From Onchocerca lupi (Eukaryota; Nematoda; Chromadorea; Rhabditida; Onchocercidae): 64,000 nucleotides of DNA. Of this stretch, positions 24,781 through 34,802 are shown one piece after another. The first letter of the stretch is position 1. Every line of letters starts with the position of its first letter. The notes under the pieces were generated by a model. It did no database searches. It saw only the letters and a program-made list of their open reading frames with translations, and was not told the DNA's origin. The stretch is from assembly GCA_028564675.1 (NCBI GenBank), contig JAOVVO010000018.1, positions 1-64,000 on the forward strand. Direction: 5' to 3'. Both the position numbers and the translations under genes were made by a program.

Positions 24781-26545
24781 TGGCACTTTATATAAATAAA
24801 AATGGAAATGTAAAAATATTGTTACCACACAATGCTTCAAGTTCTTCACCGATTGATTTGAAATTTTGATACAATGCTGCATTTAAATAGGCGCGTATCC
24901 ATATAAATACATCTACTTTTTTTTTACGTCTCCATAAGACGAACATGTCTCCCGCCAAAACGCTCCGATTAACAGATAAACAAAATGAGATCAACAATCA
25001 TAAGGCGACGTGTTGGAGATCAGGAAGGAAAGAGGAGCTCTGAAAGGATTTAAAAAATCAGGATTTTGGAGCAGAATTAATTCAAGTTCGATAGTAATTC
25101 CAGTTCAACAAAGAGTTCAGTTTGGAGTTTCTACATTGACACAGCGGCAGTTTTACAATGACACAGATCGACGCAACAATAGCAGCAAATCGACAGTTAA
25201 GGAACTCTATTCTTCTCTAAATGTGATAAAGGAAAGAATAATCCAGTGATCAATTTGCTTGGATATTCTCAAATAATTTCGAGGACAGTTCGAATGTAAT
25301 TGACTTAATTTCAATTTCAAGAACAGTCCGTTTTTTTTTTTTTTCTTTTTAGGACATTCGAGTGAAAACTCAGTTAATCTTTTGCGCAGCGGAAGTAATG
25401 CGACGATTAATTGCAAATCAAATTGAGGAAAAACGGGTATCAGCGAACGAGCGAAAAAGATAAAGAATGGTTCAAATATCAGCAAAACGACGCGCAGCAG
25501 ACTTGAGGATGGACGGTTGCGAGCACAACTGAGAATGAATCGATATGCTGCTGTTCTGTTTGATATAGAATTACGTCGTGAACAAAATTACAACACGGAT
25601 GATCTTTTGTTATATGTGCAATCAAATATTTCTAAGCTGACGCTTGAGCAAAAGTTATTCACGATCAAATAATGCAAACTGTCAGTAATCGGTTTGGAGA
25701 AATCTTTTAAAATGCGTCAGGGGGAACTGGTAAAATGTTTCTAATTAGATTGATTCTGGCAGCAATTCGATCCCAAAATGACATAGCCTTAGCTCTTACA
25801 TCGTCCGGAATAGCTGCGACATTATTACCACCCAGAAGAACTGCTCATTCCGCTTTGAAATTGCCATTGAATATACAATTCATTGGAACTCATGCAACAT
25901 TCCAAAGCATCTGGCATGGGAAAAGTATTGCAGAAGTGCAAACTTATTGTTTGAGATGAATATACAATGGCGCACAAAAAATCTCTCGAGATTCCTGATC
26001 TATCATTGCAAGATTTGTTTGGAAACATCAGACTACTTGGGAACTCATTAATATTGCTTGCAGAAGATTTCAGTCAAACATTACTTGTAATTCCTCGATC
26101 GACACTAGCGGACGATCGATACCAACGGACAAAGATGACACCAGATGTTTTCCTGAAACACTCTAATTTATGGCTAGACTTAAAGACGTTAAAAAACTAC
26201 AAATATGCATGTCTAGCTGCAAAACGATCGATCGGCTGAGATATTCTCACATCAACTGCTGGACATTGAAAACGGAAAGCTGTCGGTTGACTGGCCTTAG
26301 GATGAATTTCATTGCTTCAGAAGTCCTGAAATTTAGTAACATCAAAAGAAGAGATGGTTGAAAAGGTATTTCCCGATATTCAAATCAGTTATAAGGATCA
26401 TGATTGGTTGAGTGAACGAACTATTCCTGCGACCAAGAACAAAAGGCGTTCGACAAACTTTACGATATCAGTCTAACATTCAAAGCGAGAAAAATGTTGC
26501 CAGACATTTGATTCAATATTTCGCTAGTATTCTTTGCTGAATACT
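24781..26545 (+). mobile_element. degenerate Helitron transposon fragment
   Basis: The left part (24790-24905) carries the same TATAAATAAAAATG start and the same TTCTTCACCGATTGATTTG block found at the left of the repeat nest at 27.6 kb. This suggests a shared Helitron 5' region. It is followed by the broken helicase frames described separately. No Rep (HUH nuclease) part and no clear hairpin plus CTAG 3' end were seen nearby, so the copy is incomplete at both functional ends. The outer limits are approximate. Confidence 0.75.
25010..26540 (+). pseudogene. Helitron Pif1-like helicase, frameshifted remnant
   Basis: Fragments read in successive plus-strand frames match the Pif1-type helicase of Helitron transposons, which unwinds DNA during rolling-circle transposition. 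From 25490 one frame reads RLEDGRLRAQLRMNRYA and LRREQNYNTDDLLLYVQSN, stopping at about 25674. A shifted frame reads HDQIMQTVSNRFGEIF, a stop, then the Walker A motif GGTGK at about 25722-25736. Next come LILAAIRSQNDIALAL and SSGIAATLLP to a stop at 25959. A further frame holds the Walker B region remnant EYTMAHKKSLE, then LLAEDFSQTLLVIPRS, where the family usually has AGDFRQ. The last piece is VFPDIQISYKDHDWLSER near 26365-26420. At least three frameshifts and several stops make it a pseudogene. The 25010-25249 piece is assigned only by position. Confidence 0.87.
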
Positions 26546-27602
26546 GAAGAAAACGCAGAAGTTTTTTTAAAAAAGAAAAAAAAATTGGAGGAAATACTCG
26601 TGATTGTGCTTTTGCATTTTATAAATTATAATTAAAATCATAATTCTTTGATCGAAGCAGCTAAATGCAAATCTATTCGTAAATAGATAATCAGCATTTT
26701 TTTTCTTTCCTTGCTAGTTCTTTCTCGTTTTATTTTTCTATTTTTAAATTCTCAAGGTGCCCTAATTAAATTCCTTCAATAAAAGCGAACTATAACTAGA
26801 TTATAAAGGGTGAAATTACATTTCTGTTAAAAAAAAAGAAAGAAAAAAAAAGAAAAAAAACTGCTTCGCATTTCGAAATTATTGACGATTCCAAACTTTC
26901 CGTAGTATTTCAAAGAAATTGCCAAAATTAATTAATCTTAACAACAATGATGATCAAAATGACATTTTGCTGAAGGTTTCTTTTTCAAATGACCTAAATT
27001 CTTTAAATACTTAATGTCATCAATGCAGATTTTGTTACATGAAGAATAAAAATATACTAATTTGTTCGTTGCAAAATGAAGCTTTGCGAAAGATTTGCAT
27101 TTTTTATGATAAGTAATTTAGTTTAAAAGTCAAATGACCTCGGTTTGCAATTATAATAAGCGCTTTTGACTTTGACAATAGTGACTATGAGCAGATGACA
27201 GAAACAATAGCAATAATATTGTGATAATCTGGACTTGGAATACAAATAAATTGGACCGATCTTAATCTGAAATGAAATTTTTTATTCAAAATGAATAAAG
27301 TTCATTTTTCGGATGGTTTCAGACTAATTCAGTAATTAGAATTTACTATCATACAAGCGACATACTGCTAAAAAATTTAAGATATCAAAATTATTAATGT
27401 CGTCCCAAAAATATCGTAATACTAATTAGTAAATGTCCAGTATTCCGAGTGGACCTAAAAAGGATTTAACAAATCAGAAAAGTTTAATCAACTCAGAAGC
27501 TGCAAAAGATGACTTACAAGATTTGTGTTTAAATGGTAAATTTTAAAATTAATTTCCACAAAATCAGGACATTGCTATTTACTAACAATTAATGATGACA
27601 AA
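26546..27602. other. intergenic, nothing recognised
   Basis: AT-rich DNA between the helicase remnant and the repeat nest, with a broken poly-A run near 26829-26860. No gene, RNA or repeat family is evident. Confidence 0.5.
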
Positions 27603-28310
27603 TCTATCTATATCTATATCTATATAAATAAAAATGTAAATGCTACCTGTTCGAACTCTAATAACTTCTCAAGTTCTCCACCGACTTTTTCCAAAGTTTG
27701 ACACAACCTTGCATTCAAGTAGACGAGTGATCTTTTATACACCTAATTACTTTTTTTCACGTGTCACGTACGTGACAACTAAAAATAAGTGAGGAGGCGG
27801 AGTTTATTGGTTTCGCCTTCCTTTTTTTCTCTCATTCTCCTTCTTCCGTGCATCTCTCTATCCTTTTTTCTCTCATCCTCCTTCTTCCGCGCATCTCTCT
27901 AACAGTAACAACAGCTAGCCCTCCTTTTTTTCTCTCACTTCTCATTCTCCTTCTTCCCCCACTTCTCTAATAACAATTAATAAAAGAAATAAAAATTCGA
28001 AAAAAAAATTTTTGATGAAATATTAAAATGATAATAATAAAAAGGGAAAAATTCACAACAAAAAGTAAAAAAAGAACAAACCTTTTTTTGAAAGATATTT
28101 TGAATCTACATTATCATCGTTCCAGTCATTGATGGTTTTCGTTCTACCAGTAATACACTTCCTAAAGGAATAGATAAAAATTACAAATTAGTTGAAAACA
28201 TTATTAAAATTGAAATGAATATCATCAAATTAAAAATTATATAATATAATATATAATAATAAAAAAGAAAAAAACTTAACAAATAATAAAAATAAATAAT
28301 TATTGATTTA

Positions 28311-29390
28311 ACCCTCAGTTAGGTTCAATGTGATGACCCTCGCGCGCCAATAAATGCGCATCACATCACACGCCAATAATGGCGCCCTTTTCTATCATTT
28401 TTTATGGGAAAGTCAACGAGAGCGGTTTAATGCTCTGACCCGGGTTTTTTTTTTTTACTTTTCTCCTTTTTTATTTTATAAATTTATCATTAGATTTGTT
28501 TTATTGATATTGTTAATTTTTTACTGTTGTGTAAAAAATAATATTAAATGTAAATAGTGATAAATAATAATAAATAGTGATAAATAATGACAAATAGTAA
28601 TAAATAATAATAAATAATATAATAAAAAGAATAATGAACAGTGATAAATTAGAACAAGTAATAATGAATAATAATAAAGAATGCTGAATAACAATAAATT
28701 ATAATAAACAATAAATACTGAATAATAATAAATAATTAGCTAATCCTTTGTAACCCTCAACTAGGGTCAATGTTGAAGACCCTAGCGCGCCAACAAAGGC
28801 GCATCACCATCACGCGCTAAAAAAGGTGCCATTTTCTATCATTTTACATAGGAAAATCAACGGGAGCGGTTTAATGCCCGATTCGGGTTTTTTTAATTTT
28901 CTCCTTTTTTATTTTATAGTTTTCTCTTTTAGTCGTTTTCTCCTTTTTTATTTTATAAATTTATCATTAGATTTGTTTTATTGATATTATTGGTTTTTTA
29001 CTCTTGCGCAATAAATAATTTTTGATCATTTCTTTGTAACCCTTAACTAGGGTCAATGTCGAAGACTCTCGCGCGCCAACAAAAACGCATCATCAATATG
29101 CACTAACAAGGGCGTCCTTTTCTATCATTTTAAATAGGGATTTCAATAAGAACAGTGCAATAAATAATTATTGATCATTTCTTTGTAACCCTCAACTAGG
29201 TCAATATCGATGACCGCCGCGCGCCGACAAAAACGCATCATCATCACGGACTAACAAAGGCGCCCTTTTCTATCATTTTAAATAGGGATTTCAGTGAGAT
29301 CAGTTTAATGTTTCGACTCGGGTTTTTTTCCCTTTAGTCGTTTTCTCCTTTTTTTATTTTGTAAATTTATCATCAGATTTGTTTTACTGA
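28311..29390 (+). repeat. GC-rich imperfect tandem array
   Basis: Four copies begin at about 28311, 28751, 29036 and 29186. Each runs AACCCTCAACTAGGGTCAAT, then GAAGACCC, a GCGCGCCAA core, ATCACACGC, GCGCCC, TTTTCTATCATTTTA, AGCGGTTTAATG and CGGGTTTTTT. Spacers of TAATAAATAA repeats separate the first copies. The GCGCGCCAA and GCGCC blocks stand out sharply against the AT-rich surroundings. Copy lengths and gaps vary, so this is a degraded satellite-like array inside or next to the Helitron nest. Confidence 0.82.
28555..28740. repeat. AATAATAAATAGTGATAA simple repeat
   Basis: A long run of AAT-based units with scattered G (AATAGTGATAAATAATAA). A similar run lies at 29400-29490, and a short piece at 31110-31130 directly follows a CTAG element end. 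Confidence 0.8.
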
Positions 29391-30218
29391 TTTTCTACTG
29401 CTGCGTAATGAATAATAAATAATGATAAATAATAATACTGATAAATGATGACAAATAATAATAGATAATAATAATTAATAATAAATTATAATGAATTTTT
29501 TGACTCTTCCCGTTCTGTCTCTTCATGAGCGGACAGAATTTATTCACCACGCCTTCTTTCTGCATTGACTGCGGCTGCTTCTTGCAACGTTTCAAGTTTT
29601 CCATCGGTTGATTTGAAATTTTCATGACGCGTTGCATTCAAATAGGCGTGTGTTTTTAAATAAAAAAGGCCCGCAGTTTGAGCGTTTGTTTTTTGCTTTA
29701 TGAGAAGTGTAATTCATTTATTTTTTGATTTATGGGGAGTTTGGCTGTGTCGCACAAATGTCGGGATCATGATAGTGTGTAATGAAATGTTTCCGTCAAG
29801 CAATTCGTGAATTATCTTTTATGTTAGGCTGATATTACTTCTAATATTAGGTCGTGTCTTGGATTGTCTGTTTGTCTTAGATCTTCAATCTTCATTTTGA
29901 CACAACGTTTCAAGTGTTAACTCATTGATTTGAAATTTTGACACAACGTTACATTCAGGTAGGCTGACAAATAAAAGAAAGCAGACAGGTTCTATTAACC
30001 ACGTTTACTTTCTGCAAAATGGATTTGATCTTTAGTATGCAAAGCTCAGTAAGCTCGGTAAAATATGCATGTATTCCAATGCAACGTTCTGTCAAAATTT
30101 CAAAGCAATAGATAAGAACTTTCGGAGTTTTAAGATTTTGAACAAACGAACATTTCTATTTATATAGATTAGCTGGAGCCGGACACGCGAAGCGTGTTCG
30201 GTCCCTATAGATAGCTGG

Positions 30219-31109
30219 AAGCTTTTTTTTTTTTCGGAAGCTTAATCGATATTGTGGAAAACTTTTACAAATTGTTTTTTTTCGCAAGTTATTGAAATTA
30301 GGAAAATTAAAATAGAGCAAGATAAACTATTGCAGCTTCTAGATGATTATAAATATTTCTAGAGAATCACATATATATAAAAGGAGCATATCTATATAAA
30401 AGTGATAGCCTATTCCAATACAAGGTTTTGTCAAAATTTGAAAGCAATCGGTGAAGAACTTCTTATGATTCCAATAGACACGTTATTTCAATTTAAGAGA
30501 TTGCAATTCCCATTTTGATAGACGTTTGCATTCACGATCAACAAAGCTCATTGTCAACCTTACAATTGTGCGGTTTAGATCAATGGGTAAAATTTACGAA
30601 AAGAGCAATTCAAGACACAATCTAATATTAAAAATCAGAGAAATAATCCTTAAATTGCTTGAACGAAACATTTGATTATACATTATCTTGACCTCGACAT
30701 TTGTGCAACGCAACTACATTCCCACAAATCAAAAAATAAACGAATCACATTTCTCACGAAGCAAAAAACAAACGAAAAGCTTGAATTGCTCACCTTAATT
30801 ATTTAAAAACATTTGCCCATTGGAATGCAACGCGCAACACGCATAAAAACTTCGAATAAATCGATGAGTATCTAAAAACATGCGCGTATTCGACTGCAAC
30901 TTTGTGTCAAAATTTCAAAGCAATAGGGATATCTAAGATTTTGAATATAAATAATGTGCATGTTTAAGAACTTACGGAGGTTTAAGATTTTGAGCAAACG
31001 AACATTGACATTTCTATTTATATAGATTAGCTGGAGCCGGACAGGCGAAGCGTGTTCGGCCCCCATAGATAACTGGATCGGCTATACTCCGCATGGCTGG
31101 GCCAGCTAG
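30219..31109 (+). repeat. Helitron 3' unit, copy 1 of a direct duplication
   Basis: This unit of about 0.9 kb is repeated at 31822-32725. Shared landmarks in the same order are TTAATCGATATTGT, AAACTATTGCAGCTTCTAGA, TTGTGCGGTTTAGATCAATG, CGACATTTGTGCA, the AGCCGGACA/GTGTTCGGC palindrome and a CTAG end. The hairpin before CTAG is degraded in this copy. Confidence 0.8.
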
Positions 31110-31821
31110 TTAATAATAAATAATGATGAATAATTCACTTTGAAAGTTGGCATGAATTGCGTCGTCATGATTTCTGCACCTAACAATGTCATTTGGAAAC
31201 AGGAATTGTATTTTCTGATTTTAGACAGGAAACAATTTGATTCGGCAGTACTTCAAATTGAGGTAGTTTAATTTTTCCAATAGCGCAACACATCCTTTCG
31301 TCTTATAAGCTGGACTTTGCATGATCGTAAAAAGTTTTCGTTCTGTTTGTTGCAGTTACTTTTTTGTTAGAGGAAGAGCCGGCAGCAGTAAACTGCGGAC
31401 TCAGAATATAATCATAAATATGCATAATTTTGTTAATATTTGCATAGTTTAGTTAATGTTAATTGTTTAGGTTTGGCATTGCTTGAGAAAGTTTGTTTGA
31501 AAAAGTTAGTAGCATAACTAAATGTATCACAAATTTTAGAACTTAAAGAAGAAAAGAATGTATTTTACAAATGATAGATCGGGGAACATTTGAAATGCTT
31601 TTATTGGTTTTTACATTTCTAAACAGTCAATAATTTGCCGTGCCATTTGTCGTAATTTTTGATTCACAGCGAATTTTCTGTAAAATTTCAACCAGTTCCT
31701 TTAATTCTGTCTCTAAAGTTTTTTTTTCTTCTCAGAACTTAAATCGATATTGTATAGAAATGTTTTTGAAATTGAGGAAATAAAAATATTCTATGTTTCA
31801 TTTTAACCCTAAACATTGTAA

Positions 31822-32725
31822 AGCTTTTTCTTTTTCGGAATATTAATCGATATTGTAGAAAATTTTTACGAAATTGTTTTTTTTTTTGGCAAGTTATTAA
31901 AATTAAGAAAATTTAAATAGTGCAAGATAAACTATTGCAGCTTCTAGAGGATTATATATAAATATAAAGAAAGCATATCTATACAAAAGTGATAGCTTAT
32001 TCGAATAGAAGGTTGTGCCAAAATTTGAAAACAATCAGTGGAGAACTTACGAAGTTCCGTCCGCGCATTATTATAATTCCAATGTATGCGCCATTCCAAT
32101 TTAAGAGATTGCAATTTCCAATTCGATAGACGTTTGCATTCACGATCAAAAGAGCTCAGGTCAATCCTTAGAATTGTGCGGTTTAGATCAATGGGTAAAA
32201 TTTACGAAAAGAGGCAATTCAAAACACAATCTAACAATATAAGTCCGAGAGATGATCCTTAAATTGCTTGAACGAAACATTTGATTATGCACTATCCTGA
32301 CCTCGACATTTGTGCAGCGCAACTACATTCCCCACAAATCAAAAAATAAACAAATCACATTCCTCACAAAGCAAAAAACATACGAAAAGCTTGAATTTCT
32401 CGGGTTACTTATTCAAAAACATTTGCCTATTCGAATGCAACGCATATGAAAATTTCAAATCAATCGATGAATATCCAAAAACATGCGCGTATTCGAATGC
32501 AACGTTTTATCAGAATTTCAAAGCAATAGGTTGAGGACTTTTCGATGTCTAAGATTGCGAATATAGATGATGTGCATGTTTAAGAACTTTCGGAGGTTTT
32601 AGATTTTGAACAAACGAACATTAATATTTCTATTTGTATAGATTAGCTAGAGCCGGACACCCGAAGCGTGTTCGGCCCCCATAGATAGCTGGATCGGCCA
32701 CGCTCTGCGTGGCGGGGATAGCTAG
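31822..32725 (+). repeat. Helitron 3' unit, copy 2 of a direct duplication
   Basis: Same order of landmarks as 30219-31109, with small substitutions and indels throughout. This copy keeps a perfect hairpin before CTAG. The two copies are separated by about 0.7 kb of unrelated AT-rich sequence. Confidence 0.8.
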
Positions 32726-32917
32726 TATAGAAATAAAAAAGCGATAAACTAATGAATTAATGAAAAATTTAATTGAAGAAACAAAAGAACTATTACACAA
32801 ATCATAAATTTTAAAAATATTTTTTGTGAAATAAAATTGTTGCTTTAGTAATCATTCCAAATTCTTTTAATGAAGTAAGAACCTCGTGGCTTTATATTTT
32901 ATATTCAGTCTGTCATA

Positions 32918-33078
32918 ATGGAAGAAGGATGTTATCGAGGTTATACAAATTTGAGAAATGAAGTTGGGGAAGTGAAGGAAATAAGAATTCATGAACAATT
33001 ATTATTTACGGAAGAATATTTTCAAAGAGCGAGGAAGTTGAAAAAGCAAGACAAAAAAAATGCAACTTTAACATCACT
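32918..33078 (+). other. possible upstream coding exon of the SLC41 gene
   Basis: An ATG at 32918, just after an ATTCAG acceptor-like site, opens a charged frame (MEEGCYRGYTNLRNEVG...FQRARKLKKQDKK). A weak donor GTTTTC at 33079 leaves phase 2, which joins in frame to an exon starting at 33841 (one base, then EERKTLMAQ). That would add 60 residues of cytosolic N-terminus to the SLC41 protein. A better-looking donor at 33086 has the wrong phase for this join. It may also be unrelated. Confidence 0.3.
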
Positions 33079-33307
33079 GTTTTCTGTAATCAATTTAAGT
33101 ATTATTCTTCCCTAAATATCACTTTCTGTTGAAAAATTCCACACCACTGTCGCGCTGAAACTATAAAGAAAAAACTTTTAAAGCACAGATATATGCAAAT
33201 GTCATGAGTGTAATTCATCTTAAAAACAGGCTGTTTTGATAATTAATTCATTTTTCAATTTTTTAGCTTCCAATTGGTTGATCCACAGTTATAAATCTTT
33301 GCAGTGA

Positions 33308-33470
33308 TTTTTCTGCTTGTTTTGGAATAATTTTTAATCAGTATATCATCTTATGTATAATGTTGTTAAGTAGAACGAGTGAAAGTTTTTTTTCTGCTTG
33401 TTTTGAAATAATTTTTAATCAATATATCATCTTATGTAGAATGTTTTTAAGTAGAACTAGTGAAAGTTTG
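33308..33470. repeat. 80-base tandem duplication
   Basis: Two adjacent copies of about 80 bases (TCTGCTTGTTTTG, then TTTTTAATCA, ATATCATCTTATGTA, TTAAGTAGAAC and GTGAAAGTTT) with a few mismatches. It lies just upstream of the SLC41 exons. Confidence 0.75.
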
Positions 33471-33859
33471 TCACTTATTGATTATGAAAGACGCACATTA
33501 ATTAACTTGCGTGTGGACTGAAATTAAATTCATAGCTGATACTAGGAGTAAGATCAAACTTTGATTTTTTACAAAGGTATACTTCTTTATGGCTAACATC
33601 CGACAACAATATCAAATTGTTTGCCAAATTGTTTGCCCAATTTATACATAGCCTAGAATTATGGAACGGATTTTATGATTTAAAAAGCTATTCGAAAAAA
33701 ACGCAGCTGCCAGCTTTGCTTTATAATATTTCATCAAGGGCAAGAGTAAATCTTTTTGCAAAAATATATGTAATTTTAGTTTGGTGCATGAACTAATGAG
33801 ATTTATGTCAACATTTTCCTGTGAATCGTTCAAAATTCAGTGAAGAAAGAAAAACTCTG

Positions 33860-34765
33860 ATGGCACAAATACGACGACAACAATCAATACCTTCTGAATC
33901 GATGTTTTCCACATCGGGTCTTCAGGAAGTTATTCGAGGTTCCAAAAACTAATTTTTTCCGAAATGTTTCACCAAAAATGCTTCATTATCTCATGTAAGC
34001 ATTTCCTATGATAGAATGGAAATGTGTTACATGGGACCATAAAGGATTCTCACAATGATAATGTCAGTACAGAGAAAAACCAAGCATTTAGGGAGCTTAA
34101 GTTCTGAAAAATCTGGAAGTAAAAGTATTCAGTTTGATTCATTTCAACATTTAGATGAAGAAAGAGAGAATGCAATATTGATCAGTGTTTTAAGACAAGT
34201 ATGTCATCTACTTTTGTAATAGAAAAAATGAACGAGTGTTTTGAGGTCTATTCATCCATCCAGAATGGTCCATCTACCAGTGCGGAATAATAAGATTATA
34301 TGCGGATTCGATCTGCATCAAAAGCTTGGAACCAATACTTTGAGAAGAGAAGGCGCTAAATAATAATATTAATAATATTTACATTCAGATTTTCGAAATA
34401 TTGAAGTTTATAAAGAACTGTAACAAAGCTTTCAGACATTATTACCATTTTTTGTTGCTGGATTAGGACAAATTTGCACTGGACTATTTTTTGAAAGAGC
34501 TCAACATTGGTGGCTTTTTTTATATGTGCCGGAAACATTTATTCTAGTACCAGCTTTGCTTGGCTTGAAAGGCAATCTTGAAATAACATATGCATCGCGA
34601 TTCTGCACCCTGGTTTGTCACATGCTTTTTAATGAGGATGATTTTGATCCCGCAATTAATGGATACGCATAGATATTCGGGATGGTAGCATCAAGACTCA
34701 TTAGATAAAAATAAATTTTATTTTGGGGAAGAGAAGAAAGAAAGGAATGAAGAAAAAAACAACTG

Positions 34766-34802
<37 letters not shown>

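Larger units (their letters stand above)
27603..32725 (+). mobile_element. composite nest of Helitron-type elements
   Basis: The left edge is A|TC followed by TATCTATATC steps and TATAAATAAAAATG. The right edge is a perfect seven-base stem (GCCACGC, loop TCT, GCGTGGC at 32697-32713), eight bases, then CTAG at 32722-32725 followed by T. TC at the start, a 3' hairpin before CTRR, and insertion between A and T are the known marks of Helitrons. A second CTAG end lies at 31106-31109 and a third partial end near 30172-30215. A block of about 60 bases (TTCTTCACCGATTGATTTG and what follows) occurs in forward orientation near 27670, 29590 and 29910. It occurs reversed near 30090, 30410, 30890, 32010 and 32480. 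No intact protein is encoded, so these are non-autonomous copies, partly nested. Whether the whole span moved as one unit is unknown. Confidence 0.72.

Noticed and set aside
27603..32725. CRISPR-like interpretation of the repeated blocks
   Set aside because: Repeats vary in spacing, length and orientation, and the host is a eukaryote; Helitron ends explain them.
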